Positions 30,392-39,657 of a stretch of DNA of 64,000 nucleotides are shown here, in pieces. The DNA is from a bacterium BMS3Abin02 (GTDB taxonomy: Bacteria; Actinomycetota; Acidimicrobiia; Spongiisociales; UBA4744): positions 33,818 to 97,817 of the forward strand of contig BDSU01000018.1 of NCBI GenBank assembly GCA_002897675.1. Reading direction: 5' to 3'. The translations under genes and the position numbers were made by a program. The number at the start of each line of letters is the position of its first letter. Positions within the stretch are counted from its first letter, which is position 1. The notes under the pieces were generated by a model. The model ran no database searches. It saw only the letters and a list, made by a program, of their open reading frames with translations, and had not been told where the DNA came from.

Positions 30392-31366
30392 CTATCCGAT
30401 TGCCGCCCGCACGGTGTCGACGATGCGATCGACCGACGGTATCGCGAGGTCCTCCAGGCAGTCGGTTGCCGGCAGGGGGATGTACGGCGTGGTGATCCTG
30501 ATGATCGGCCCGTCGAGGTCCCAGAAGATCTCTTCCGCAACGATCGACACGATCTCGGCGCCCCAGCCCACCAGGCGAGGGTTCTCCTCGACGGTCACCA
30601 GACGCGATGTCTTGGCGACCGAGCCGAGGACCGTCGCGGTGTCGAGGGGCACCAGGGAACGCAGGTCGATCACTTCCGCGGAGATCTGCTCCTTCGCCAG
30701 CAGATCGGCTGCGGTGACCGCCTTGGGGACCATGGCGGCGAGCGCGACGATGGTCACATCGGAACCCGAGCGAAGAATCCGTGCGGTTCCGAGCGTGTCG
30801 ACCAGCTCACCGTCGGGGACCTCGCCTTTTGTCGCAAACAGCGCCTTGTGTTCGAAGAAGATCACAGGATCGGGGTCGCGAATCGCAGCAGCGAGCAGCC
30901 CGATGACATCGGCCGGATTCGACGGGGCCACGACCTTGAGTCCCGGGATCGCCATTGCCCAGTTCTCCAGGCTCTGGGAGTGCTGACCACCGAATCGGGC
31001 ACCGCCTCCGTTGGCGGTGCGGATGACGAGCGGAAGGGACACCTGTCCTCCGCTCATGTAGCGGGTCTTGGCGATCTGGTTGGCGACGATGTCCCAGCAC
31101 GTTGCCAGGAAGTCGCTGAACATCAGCTCGCCGATCGGTCGGAGCCCGTTCATGGCGGCGCCCATGATCATCCCGGTGATCGCTTCCTCGGAGATCGGGG
31201 TGTCCCGCACACGTTCTGGCCCGAACCGATCGAACAGGCCGGCGGTGGTCTTGAACACGCCACCCGCCTTGGCGACATCTTCGCCGATGAGCACCACGGA
31301 GGCGTCTCGCTCCATTTCCTGTGCGAGGCCCCGCGCGACGGCGTCTCGGTAGCTCAGTTGCGCCAT
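30392..31366 (-). CDS. 2-oxoacid/acetoin dehydrogenase E1 beta subunit
   Basis: 324 residues of the transketolase-like pyrimidine-binding family, beginning MAQLSYRDAVARGLAQEM. The thiamine-activating Glu region GEDVAKAGGVFKTT and the C-terminal transketolase domain (VTVEENPRLVGWGAEI) are intact. ATG 31366 lies inside the end of the alpha gene (13-bp overlap). E2 and E3 genes are not adjacent, so the full complex must be completed from elsewhere. Confidence 0.92.
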   Translation of the reverse strand: MAQLSYRDAVARGLAQEMERDASVVLIGEDVAKAGGVFKTTAGLFDRFGPERVRDTPISEEAITGMIMGAAMNGLRPIGELMFSDFLATCWDIVANQIAKTRYMSGGQVSLPLVIRTANGGGARFGGQHSQSLENWAMAIPGLKVVAPSNPADVIGLLAAAIRDPDPVIFFEHKALFATKGEVPDGELVDTLGTARILRSGSDVTIVALAAMVPKAVTAADLLAKEQISAEVIDLRSLVPLDTATVLGSVAKTSRLVTVEENPRLVGWGAEIVSIVAEEIFWDLDGPIIRITTPYIPLPATDCLEDLAIPSVDRIVDTVRAAIG

Positions 31367-32361
31367 GAGGAACCTCCATCTGCCCAGAGATCGGTCATGA
31401 GCACATCGGGGGAGGGGACCGGCGTGCGCTTGGCGAGCTCGGTCGCTTCGTCGACCTCGGCGGTGGCCGCCTCCTCGATTCGATCGAGCCGGCCGCCGGC
31501 GATGCCGCGCGTCTCGAGGAGCGCGCGATAGGTGACGATCGGGTCCCTGGCTTTCCACGCCCGGACTTCTTCATCAGGTCGGTACTTGCCGGGATCGGCA
31601 CGAGAGTGGCCTCCATGCCGGTACGTCTTGGCCTCGATGAGTGCCGGGCCATCACCGCGCCGGGCCCGTGCGATCGCGGCGAGCGCCGTGGCGAAGACCG
31701 CTTCGACATCGTTGCCGTCCACGATCGTGCCCTCGAGACCGTACGCGGAGGCACGGTCTGCAGCCGGGTTCGGCACCGCGGTGACATCGACGATCGGCGT
31801 GTACTCCATGTAGAGGTTGTTCTCGCAGACGAACACCACGGGCAACTTCCAGACCGAGGCGATATTGAGCGCCTCGTGAAACGCACCGATGTTGGTCGTC
31901 CCGTCGCCGAAGAAACACACCGAGACCTGCGAGGTACCGCGCACCTTGGCTGCCCATGCGGCGCCGGCGGCGATCGGGAGGTGGGCGCCGACGATTGCAT
32001 AGGAGCCCATGGCACCGACAGACACGTCGGTCAGATGCATGGAACCACCCTTCCCGCCGCAGATGCCGTTTGCCCGGCCGAGCAGTTCGCCCATGAGCGC
32101 ACCCATCGGGGCGCCGCGCAGCAGCGTGTGGTTGTGGCCGCGATACGTGCAATAGGTCATGTCGCCGGCCTGCATCGCTTGGGCGAAGCCGGCGGCCACC
32201 GCCTCCTGTCCGAGGCCGAGGTGCGTCGTTCCCTTGACGAGGCCCTGCAGGAACAGGTCATGGGCCCGCTTCTCGAAATACCGGGCGCGAACCATGGCCG
32301 TGTAGAGGCTCATCTGAGTGGCCGTTTCGATGGTGACGTCATCGTCGGGAGGTGTGTGCAT
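31354..32361 (-). CDS. 2-oxoacid/acetoin dehydrogenase E1 alpha subunit
   Basis: 335 residues, thiamine diphosphate-dependent. The TPP site GDGTTNIGAFHEALNIA ... CENN is complete, and the phosphorylation-loop region YRHGGHSRADPGKYR is like AcoA/PdhA. Sequence alone does not separate acetoin, pyruvate or branched-chain substrate. It is the first gene of a three-gene operon with E1 beta and mmsA. Confidence 0.92.
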   Translation of the reverse strand: MHTPPDDDVTIETATQMSLYTAMVRARYFEKRAHDLFLQGLVKGTTHLGLGQEAVAAGFAQAMQAGDMTYCTYRGHNHTLLRGAPMGALMGELLGRANGICGGKGGSMHLTDVSVGAMGSYAIVGAHLPIAAGAAWAAKVRGTSQVSVCFFGDGTTNIGAFHEALNIASVWKLPVVFVCENNLYMEYTPIVDVTAVPNPAADRASAYGLEGTIVDGNDVEAVFATALAAIARARRGDGPALIEAKTYRHGGHSRADPGKYRPDEEVRAWKARDPIVTYRALLETRGIAGGRLDRIEEAATAEVDEATELAKRTPVPSPDVLMTDLWADGGSSWRN

Positions 32362-32549
32362 GGGTTCCTCTCAGAGAATGAAGACGGTATCCGATGCTCG
32401 GTGTATGCCCGATCACGGTAGCGGAGTGGACGGTATGAAGGCTCGCCGACAGTCCTGTCGGGCCCGGCTCCGGTGTCGGGCATTCCCAGGAAACGGAAGC
32501 CGAAAGGTTTCGGTTGACGGGGATGCAAGTGAGTCCGTATGCTCTCATT

Positions 32550-32559
32550 TAATCGATTA
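32550..32559. promoter_or_regulatory. Palindrome in the divergent promoter region
   Basis: TAATCGATTA, a perfect 10-bp palindrome in an AT-rich patch of an otherwise GC-rich 271-bp gap between the E1/mmsA operon and the ABC/molybdoenzyme cluster. A likely binding site for a regulator such as the GntR-type protein encoded at 41442. The rest of the gap (32362-32632) holds no gene. Confidence 0.45.
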
Positions 32560-32632
32560 TCGAAGATAGAGGATTCGATACCGAAATGCACGTAGGCCGC
32601 GGGACGCAGAGCCGACACGCTCAGGAGGTGTC

Positions 32633-33508
32633 TTGGACAAGTTCCTGATCTCTTCCTTCAATGGCATCACGCTCGCCGCTCTTTACTTCATCGTGGCGAG
32701 TGGTTTCAGCCTCATCTTCGGTGTCATGCGCATCGTCAATCTGGCCCACGGCTCGCTCTATCTCGCCGGCGCCTACCTGGGTTGGGAGGTCGGCGACGCC
32801 ACCGGCAACTGGTGGCTGGGGCTCATCGTCGGGGCGCTCGCAATGATGCTCCTGGGCATCGTCCTGCAGGTGGGGATCTTCAGTTGGATGCAGGGGGAGG
32901 ATCTTCGACAGGCGATGATCACCATTGGCATTTCGATCGTCATCGCCGACCAGATGCTCGCTCGCTACGGGGGATTCGCCTACCAGTTCCCCTATCCCGA
33001 CTTCCTCAGAGGCGCCACGCTGATCCCCGTCCTCGGGATTCGCTATCCCACCTATCGGCTCTTCCTGGTCGTGATCGCCTTCGTGCTGGGGGTGCTCCTG
33101 TGGCTTCTCCTGTCCAAGACCAAGCTCGGCATGACGATTCGAGCAGGCATCGACGACAGGGACATGCTCTCGGCTCTCGGTGTCAACGTCGCCAGGGTGT
33201 TCGTCGTCGTGTTCGCCCTCGGAGCCTTCCTGGCCGGCTTCGCCGGCGTGATCGGCGGGACGGCCTTCTCCATCATCCCCGGGGAAGATGCCCGGTTCCT
33301 CGTCGCGTCACTCGTGGTGGTCATCGTCGGCGGCATGGGCAGCCTCGGTGGAGCGGCAATCGGCGCCCTCCTCGTGGGCATGGCCAGCCAGTACAGCCTT
33401 GCCTACGTGTCCACCTACGCGCCCCTGGTCACGTTCGCGCTGATGACCGTCGTCCTGGCCCTTCGGCCGCGAGGTCTGTTCGGCCGGGAAGCACGAGAGG
33501 GGATCTAA
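32633..33508 (+). CDS. Branched-chain-type ABC transporter permease (LivH-like)
   Basis: 291 residues, about eight transmembrane helices, starting at TTG 32633 with CAGGAGG upstream. The N-terminus GITLAALYFIVASGFSLIFGVM and the loop ALGVNVARVFVVVFALGAFLAG are typical of LivH. With LivM-, LivK-, LivG- and LivF-like proteins it forms a complete HAAT-class importer, a class that also moves aromatic acids, urea and amides. Confidence 0.9.
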   Translation: MDKFLISSFNGITLAALYFIVASGFSLIFGVMRIVNLAHGSLYLAGAYLGWEVGDATGNWWLGLIVGALAMMLLGIVLQVGIFSWMQGEDLRQAMITIGISIVIADQMLARYGGFAYQFPYPDFLRGATLIPVLGIRYPTYRLFLVVIAFVLGVLLWLLLSKTKLGMTIRAGIDDRDMLSALGVNVARVFVVVFALGAFLAGFAGVIGGTAFSIIPGEDARFLVASLVVVIVGGMGSLGGAAIGALLVGMASQYSLAYVSTYAPLVTFALMTVVLALRPRGLFGREAREGI

Positions 33509-33515
33509 CCGGATC

Positions 33516-34544
33516 ATGGATCGAATCGTCACCGAACTGAAAGACTGGAGGGTCGTTGTCGGGGTGGTCCTGGCAGTGTTCCTGATCCTGCTCCCGATGC
33601 TCGTGTCCGAGTTCTGGGTGACCGAGATCGCCAGCAAGTCGCTCTGGATGGGCATCATCGCACTGAGTCTCATCTTCCTCGTCAAGTTCGGCGGGATGAT
33701 CTCCTTCGCCCAGCTGGCCACTGCGGGACTCGCCGGCTACGCGGTCGCGTACGTCAGTTACCACGAGACGGGGAGCTGGCTGCTCGGAGTGGTCCTCGGG
33801 ATCTTGGTTGCGACGCTCGGCGGGGCACTCTTCGGGCTCATCTCCGTACGCACCGAAGGGATCTATCTGCTGATGATCACCCTCGCGCTCGGGATGCTCG
33901 TGTTCTTCTTCGCGAACCAGAACTGTGAGATCTTCAACTGCCATCGGGGCATCGGTCCCGTGCCGGCTCCCAAGATCGGGCCGCTCGACCTGACGGCGGC
34001 GAATCCCTTCTACTACTTCTCGCTGGTCATCGCGGCGTTCGTGTACGCACTCGTGCGCTATGTGGGCCGGGCGCCGTTCGGTCTCGCCTTACAGGGGATA
34101 CGGGACAACCCTCGGCGGATGCGCTCGCTCGGGTACTGGGTGGGTCTGCACAAGGTGTTGGCGTTCGGCTTCGCAGGCTTCATTGCCGGATTGGGCGGCA
34201 TCTTGATGGTGTGGCACCGCGTCAACATGTCTCCGTCGGTGGTCGATCTGACCCGCAACATCGACATCCTGATTGTTGCGGTCGTCGGAGGCATCGCGTA
34301 TGCAGAGGGCGCCTTCCTCGGTGCAGTTTTCTTCAATGTGGCAGATACGTTCACGGCCGAGTTCTTCACCCGTGAACGGTTCAACACGATCATCGGGCTG
34401 GTCTTCATCGCACTGCTGATCCTCTCGCCCAACGGGCTGTTGGGGATCCCGGCCCGTGTTCGCCGGGTGCTGCGACGTGCCCCGGTCAGGGGGGTCGCCG
34501 TGCTTTCGGAGGGAGAGGAGACCGTGGAATCAGAGCTTTTATGA
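33516..34544 (+). CDS. Branched-chain-type ABC transporter permease (LivM-like)
   Basis: 342 residues with about nine hydrophobic helices. The conserved EAA-like loop GLALQGIRDNPRRMRSLGYW identifies LivM. Starts 7 bp after the LivH-like gene. The C-terminal ~35 residues are polar and cytoplasmic. Confidence 0.9.
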   Translation: MDRIVTELKDWRVVVGVVLAVFLILLPMLVSEFWVTEIASKSLWMGIIALSLIFLVKFGGMISFAQLATAGLAGYAVAYVSYHETGSWLLGVVLGILVATLGGALFGLISVRTEGIYLLMITLALGMLVFFFANQNCEIFNCHRGIGPVPAPKIGPLDLTAANPFYYFSLVIAAFVYALVRYVGRAPFGLALQGIRDNPRRMRSLGYWVGLHKVLAFGFAGFIAGLGGILMVWHRVNMSPSVVDLTRNIDILIVAVVGGIAYAEGAFLGAVFFNVADTFTAEFFTRERFNTIIGLVFIALLILSPNGLLGIPARVRRVLRRAPVRGVAVLSEGEETVESELL

Positions 34545-34613
34545 CCTCGAAGACATAACGGGACAACACCAAGGGAAGACCGTGACGGGACGACCCGAAG
34601 GAGGGAGAATCGG

Positions 34614-36020
34614 ATGAGTCAGAACTGGAGAAGATCGTGGGCAGTGCTAGCCCTGTTCGTCGTGTTGGCGCTGATCGCCGCCGCCTGCGGCGGAGCCACC
34701 ACCGAGACAACGGCGGCCGCACCGTCTGCAAACGCAACAACCACGAGCACCACGGCGGCCGCTACCGCGCAAGCCGGTGACGTCATCAAGCTGGGCGTGC
34801 TCGCCACACTGGAAGGGCCGTTCGTCGAGCCCGGCAAAGACGGCATCCGGGGTGTCTACATGGCGCTGGCCGAATACGGCGGCGACAGTGAGGGCAAGGG
34901 CGCAGTCGTCGCCGGCCATCCGATCGAGGTGTACGTCGAAAGCACCGACGCCACGGCAGAGGTGGCTCGTGACAAGGCCCGCAAGTTGTTCGAAGAAGAC
35001 AACGTGGACATCATCATCGGACCACTGTCCGGCGATGAGGGCATCAACCTGGCCCGCTACATGCAAGGTGTGCCGGACAAGACGATGTTGAACGGTACGT
35101 CCGCAGCGCAGGACACGACGATGGATCCGGCCATCCGTTCGAAGCAGTTCTTCCGCTGGGGAACCGACGGTGTCCAATGGCAGGCAGGCCTCGGCAGCTA
35201 TGCGTACAACGAAAAGGGCTACCGCAAGATGGTGACCCTTGGCGAGGACTACTCGTTCCCCTATAGCCAGGTCGAAGGCTTCATGATCGAGTTCTGCCGA
35301 GAAGGTGGCACCGTGGCGAAGAAGCTGTGGACCCCGCTCGGTGAGACGGACTACAGCTCGATCATCGCCGAGATCCAGGGCATCTCCGATCTCGACGCCG
35401 TGTACGTCGCCCTCGGTGGCAACGACGCCATCAACTTCCTGACGCAGATGCTGGACTTCGGTCTGGATCTGCCTCTCGTCGGCGGTTCGATCACCGTTGA
35501 CCAGTCGATCCTCGGAGCCAAGGCTCCCCGGATCCGGGAGGTCGTGATCGGCACGCCTGCGGCAGGTCCCATCGCCGACGATATCCAGGACCAGGTCTAC
35601 GTGGATTGGGTCAAGGCGTATCAGACGCTCTGGGAGGACGGCAAGGACTACCCGCTCACCGGGATTCGGTTCCCGCTGCCGTCGCTGTTCGCACATGGCT
35701 ACTACGTGGACGCCAAGGCGGCCCTGCTGGCGCTCGAGAAGGTCGATGGCGACCTGTCGGGTGGGCAGGAGGCCTTCCGTGAGGCACTCCGTGGCCTCGA
35801 GTACGAGTCCCCGACCGGCATGGTCAGCGTGGACAAGAACCAGAACGCGATCGCGAACGAGTACGTGACCGAGGTCACCGAACGTGCCGATGGTGTGCTG
35901 TACAACAAGCTGGTCAAGGTCGCCGAGCAGGTGAACCAGACGCTTGGCGAGCCCGAGGACTTCTTCTTCCCGAACGGGACCTACCAGGGTCCATCTCGAG
36001 AATACCCAAGCTGTCCGTGA
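34614..36020 (+). CDS. ABC transporter substrate-binding lipoprotein (LivK-like, type I fold)
   Basis: 468 residues. Lipoprotein signal with RR at 6-7 and lipobox IAAAC (Cys 25), then a Thr/Ala-rich linker, then the receptor fold from IKLGVLATLEGPF. It is longer than LivK (about 370), with an extended C-terminus rich in aromatic residues. The ligand is not set by sequence. The gene lies between permeases and ATPases. Confidence 0.9.
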   Translation: MSQNWRRSWAVLALFVVLALIAAACGGATTETTAAAPSANATTTSTTAAATAQAGDVIKLGVLATLEGPFVEPGKDGIRGVYMALAEYGGDSEGKGAVVAGHPIEVYVESTDATAEVARDKARKLFEEDNVDIIIGPLSGDEGINLARYMQGVPDKTMLNGTSAAQDTTMDPAIRSKQFFRWGTDGVQWQAGLGSYAYNEKGYRKMVTLGEDYSFPYSQVEGFMIEFCREGGTVAKKLWTPLGETDYSSIIAEIQGISDLDAVYVALGGNDAINFLTQMLDFGLDLPLVGGSITVDQSILGAKAPRIREVVIGTPAAGPIADDIQDQVYVDWVKAYQTLWEDGKDYPLTGIRFPLPSLFAHGYYVDAKAALLALEKVDGDLSGGQEAFREALRGLEYESPTGMVSVDKNQNAIANEYVTEVTERADGVLYNKLVKVAEQVNQTLGEPEDFFFPNGTYQGPSREYPSCP

Positions 36021-36793
36021 CGGATACGGCGCGCCCAGAAGCGAACGTCCCCGTCCTGCAACTGCAGGGCGTGGGGCGTCGCTTCGGCGCGCTGCAAGCG
36101 GTACGAGATGTGACGATGGAGATTGCCGAAGGAGAGCGGCGTGCGATCCTTGGCCCGAACGGGGCAGGCAAGACGACGCTCTTCAACGTGATCGCGGGGG
36201 ATTTCCTGCCCACGTCGGGCGACGTCTTCTTCTTTGGCACCAAGATCACCGACCTGCCGGCACACAAGCGGACCCGGATGGGTCTGGCTCGCACGTACCA
36301 GACGTCGCTGCTCTTTGGTGGACTGAGCGTTCGCGACAACATCTTCCTGGGTGTCAGGGGGGTCAAGCCGAGGCGGCTCAGCCTGCGGCGCCCGACCAAG
36401 AACGATCGTGATCATGCAACGGTGGAGCGACTCGCCGAGTCGGTCGGGCTGACATCTGTTCTCGATACGGGTGTCGACTCGCTGTCACATGGACAGCAGC
36501 GCCAGTTGGAGATCGCCATGGCATTGTCATCGTCTCCCCGGTTGCTCCTGCTCGACGAACCTGCGGCAGGGTTGTCTCCGAGTGAGCGCGCAGATCTCTT
36601 GACCCTTCTGGGAGGATTACCTCGGACGATCACCGTGATTCTCATCGAGCACGACATGGATGTGGCCTTGCAGGCCGCCGATTGGGTGACGGTGATGCAC
36701 AATGGGTCCATCTTCGCCGAGGGCGATCCGGACGAGATTCAGGACAACCAGGTCGTCCTGGACATCTACCTTGGAGCGCGTGGACATGAGTGA
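36017..36793 (+). CDS. ABC transporter ATPase (LivG-like)
   Basis: 258 residues; Walker A GPNGAGKTTLF, signature LSHGQQRQLEIAMAL, Walker B LLLLDEPAAGLSP, switch His in IEHDMDV. GTG start overlapping the binding-protein stop by 4 bp. Energises the LivHM-like permease. Confidence 0.93.
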   Translation: MTDTARPEANVPVLQLQGVGRRFGALQAVRDVTMEIAEGERRAILGPNGAGKTTLFNVIAGDFLPTSGDVFFFGTKITDLPAHKRTRMGLARTYQTSLLFGGLSVRDNIFLGVRGVKPRRLSLRRPTKNDRDHATVERLAESVGLTSVLDTGVDSLSHGQQRQLEIAMALSSSPRLLLLDEPAAGLSPSERADLLTLLGGLPRTITVILIEHDMDVALQAADWVTVMHNGSIFAEGDPDEIQDNQVVLDIYLGARGHE

Positions 36794-37523
36794 GGCACTA
36801 CTCGAGATCAGGTCACTCAACGTCTACTACGGGCGCAGTCACGTGTTGCAGGACATCGACCTGACGGTCGGTGACGAGCCGATCTCGCTGATCGGCCGCA
36901 ACGGCATGGGCAAGACGACGCTCTGCAACGCGATCATGGGGCTCGTCCCGGCGGCCTCGGGCAGTATCGTGTTCGACGGTGCCGAGTTGACCAACCGAAA
37001 GACCCACCGGATTGCAGCTCAGGGCCTGGGGTATGTGCCACAGGGCCGGCGGCTGTTCCCTTCCCTCACCGTGGCGGAGCACCTGCGGCTCGTCCAGAGG
37101 AAGGGCAGTGCCAACGCGTGGGACCTCGATCGTGTGTACGAACTGTTCCCACCCCTGGCGGACCGCCGGGCGTTCGGCGCTTCGCTGCTGTCGGGCGGTG
37201 AGCAACAGATGCTGGCCATCGCACGAGCGCTGCTGCTCCATCCCCGCCTGCTCGTGATGGACGAGCCTTCGGAAGGCCTGGCACCGGTCATCGTGGATCA
37301 GCTCGTCGAGATTCTGCAGGGCTTGCGTGCGCACGGAATCGGGTTGCTGCTCATCGAGCAGAATCTCGGTGTCGCGACGAGCGTCTCGGACCGCCTTGCA
37401 GTGATGGTAGGTGGACGAATTGCACTCGAAACAACCTCCGAACGGATGCTCACCGATCGTGACGCGCAGCGCCAGTACTTGGGTGTCAGCCCGCACGGAG
37501 AAGAGCAGGAACACGAGGATTGA
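36786..37523 (+). CDS. ABC transporter ATPase (LivF-like)
   Basis: 245 residues; Walker A GRNGMGKTTLC, signature LSGGEQQMLAIARAL, Walker B LLVMDEPSEGLAP, switch LIEQNLGVA. ATG 36786 overlaps the LivG-like gene by 8 bp. Second ATPase of the importer. Confidence 0.93.
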   Translation: MSEALLEIRSLNVYYGRSHVLQDIDLTVGDEPISLIGRNGMGKTTLCNAIMGLVPAASGSIVFDGAELTNRKTHRIAAQGLGYVPQGRRLFPSLTVAEHLRLVQRKGSANAWDLDRVYELFPPLADRRAFGASLLSGGEQQMLAIARALLLHPRLLVMDEPSEGLAPVIVDQLVEILQGLRAHGIGLLLIEQNLGVATSVSDRLAVMVGGRIALETTSERMLTDRDAQRQYLGVSPHGEEQEHED

Positions 37524-37525
37524 CA

Positions 37526-38764
37526 ATGGCAACAGTCGTATTGCTTGGAACGCTCGATACGAAGGCGACCGAATACGCCTTCTTGAAAGACAGGATCGCC
37601 GAAGCGAACTGTGATGTCGTCGTGATCAACGCAGGCGTGCTCGGCGACCCCGACTACCCGACCGACTACTCGCGTGCCGATGTGGCGGCCGCCGCCGGAG
37701 TGGGTCTCGAAGAGCTGGTGGATGCCGGCGACAGGGGAGCGGCGGTCGAGGCCATGGCACGAGGTGCCGCCGTGATCGTCGGGGACCTGTATCGGCAAGG
37801 ACGCCTCGACGGGATTCTCGGCCTCGGGGGATCGGGCGGCTCATCGCTGATCAGCTATTCGATGCGCCTGCTTCCGATCGGTGTGCCGAAGCTGCTGGTC
37901 TCGACGATGGCTTCGGGCGAGACCCGCCCGTACGTCGGCACGGCCGATATCGCCATGATGTACTCGGTGGTCGACATCGCGGGCATCAACGAGATCTCGG
38001 CGAGGATCCTGGGGAACGCGGCCGCAGGTATCGCAGGCATGGCGAAAGCCCACGAGGCCTACGTCCCCGCCGATACGGGGAAACCGCTCGTCGGTGCAAC
38101 CATGTTCGGGGTGACCACGCCGTCGGTGACCACGGCCCGCGAATGGCTGGAGAACCACGGCTACGAGGTTCTCGTCTTCCATGCCACCGGGACCGGCGGA
38201 CAGTCGATGGAGGCGCTCATGGAGAGCGGCTACATCACCGCATCCCTGGACATCACGACCACCGAACTCGTCGACGAGCTGGTCGGCGGTGTGCTTTCGG
38301 CCGGACCGGACCGGCTCGAGACGGCCGGCCGGCTCGGCATACCTCAAGTCGTCTCCCTCGGCGCACTCGACATGGGCAACTTCGGACCGATCGGCACGGT
38401 TCCGGACGAGTACAAGGACCGCAACCTCTACGTGCACAATCCAACGGTCACGTTGATGCGGACCACTCCCGAAGAGTGCGCACAGCTCGGACGCACGATC
38501 GCCGCCAAGCTGAACGAGGCCAAAGGCCCGCTGACGGTGTTCATTCCCCTCAAAGGCGTGTCGGCGATCGCCACGGAGGGAGGCGTGTTCTACGACCCTG
38601 AGGCCGACGAGGCGCTGATCAGGGAGCTCGAGGCCCACCTCGACCCCTCGGTCGAGGTCGTCGAGATGGACACCGACGTGAATGACCCGGTGTTCGCCAT
38701 CGCCATGGCGCAACGCCTCGACGAGCACTACCGGGCCTGGGCGGCGTCACGTTCGAAAGCCTGA
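37526..38764 (+). CDS. Tm-1-like ATP-binding domain protein (UPF0261)
   Basis: 412 residues matching the N-terminal half of the plant Tm-1 resistance protein. Seen are [20 protein letters not shown] at the start, [22 protein letters not shown] and [28 protein letters not shown]. The fold binds ATP in Tm-1; the bacterial role is not known. The gene for the second half of Tm-1 follows 40 bp later, so the two products probably form one complex. Confidence 0.85.
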   Translation: MATVVLLGTLDTKATEYAFLKDRIAEANCDVVVINAGVLGDPDYPTDYSRADVAAAAGVGLEELVDAGDRGAAVEAMARGAAVIVGDLYRQGRLDGILGLGGSGGSSLISYSMRLLPIGVPKLLVSTMASGETRPYVGTADIAMMYSVVDIAGINEISARILGNAAAGIAGMAKAHEAYVPADTGKPLVGATMFGVTTPSVTTAREWLENHGYEVLVFHATGTGGQSMEALMESGYITASLDITTTELVDELVGGVLSAGPDRLETAGRLGIPQVVSLGALDMGNFGPIGTVPDEYKDRNLYVHNPTVTLMRTTPEECAQLGRTIAAKLNEAKGPLTVFIPLKGVSAIATEGGVFYDPEADEALIRELEAHLDPSVEVVEMDTDVNDPVFAIAMAQRLDEHYRAWAASRSKA

Positions 38765-38804
38765 CCACAACAGTTACGACAGAGAAGGGAGGAGGACCGT
38801 GACC

Positions 38805-39626
38805 ATGACGGGAAAAGAGGCGCTGGCGAAGTTGCGCAAGACGCTCGACAACGGCGGCGTGATCATCGGAGCGGGAGCCGGCACCGGTATCTCGGCGAAG
38901 TGTGCCGAGGCCGGTGGGACGGATCTCATCATCATCTACAACTCCGGTCGGTATCGCATGGCGGGGCGAGGCTCGCTCGCAGGGCTCATGCCGTACGGCG
39001 ATGCGAATGCGATCGTGATCGACATGGCCCGCGAGGTTCTGCCGATCGTGAAGCACACACCGGTCCTGGCCGGAGTGTGCGGCACAGATCCGTTCCGGCT
39101 GATGGACAAGTTCCTCGACGAGGTCGAGGAGACGGGTTTTGCCGGTGTGCAGAACTTCCCGACGGTCGGCCTGATCGACGGGACGTTCCGCAAGAATCTC
39201 GAGGAGACGGGGATGGGCTACGGCCTCGAGGTCGAGATGATCCGCCTCGCGCACGAGAAGGGCCTGTTGACGACTCCGTACGCGTTCGACGAGGAGTCGT
39301 CCCAGGCGATGGCGGAGGCGGGAGCGGACGTGGTCGTCGCCCACATGGGGCTGACCACGAAGGGCTCGATTGGCGCCGAGACCGCCCTCACGATCGAGGG
39401 AGCCGCCGAGCGGGTACAACGGATACGGGACGCAGCGGTCGCGGTGCGAGACGACATTATCGTGTTGTGCCATGGAGGCCCGATCGCCGAGCCGGAGGAT
39501 GCCGAATACGTCCTTCGCAACACGAGCGGTGTCGCGGGGTTCTTCGGTGCATCCAGCATGGAGCGCCTGCCCACGGAGATCGCCATGACCGCAAACATGA
39601 AGAGGTTCAAGAGCATCAGTCGCTAG
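38805..39626 (+). CDS. TIM-barrel protein (PEP-hydrolase/Tm-1 C-terminal family)
   Basis: 273 residues from ATG 38805, placed 9 bp after GGAGGAGG (GTG 38799 is an alternative). The pattern [44 protein letters not shown] and [13 protein letters not shown] matches the PEP_hydrolase-like TIM barrel found as the C-terminal half of Tm-1. Biochemical activity is not established. It is located between UPF0261 and a PEP-utiliser-type protein, supporting a shared phosphoryl-transfer job. Confidence 0.85.
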   Translation: MTGKEALAKLRKTLDNGGVIIGAGAGTGISAKCAEAGGTDLIIIYNSGRYRMAGRGSLAGLMPYGDANAIVIDMAREVLPIVKHTPVLAGVCGTDPFRLMDKFLDEVEETGFAGVQNFPTVGLIDGTFRKNLEETGMGYGLEVEMIRLAHEKGLLTTPYAFDEESSQAMAEAGADVVVAHMGLTTKGSIGAETALTIEGAAERVQRIRDAAVAVRDDIIVLCHGGPIAEPEDAEYVLRNTSGVAGFFGASSMERLPTEIAMTANMKRFKSISR

Positions 39627-39657
39627 GAGGCCGGCGCCGATCGGCAAAGGAGGCAAC

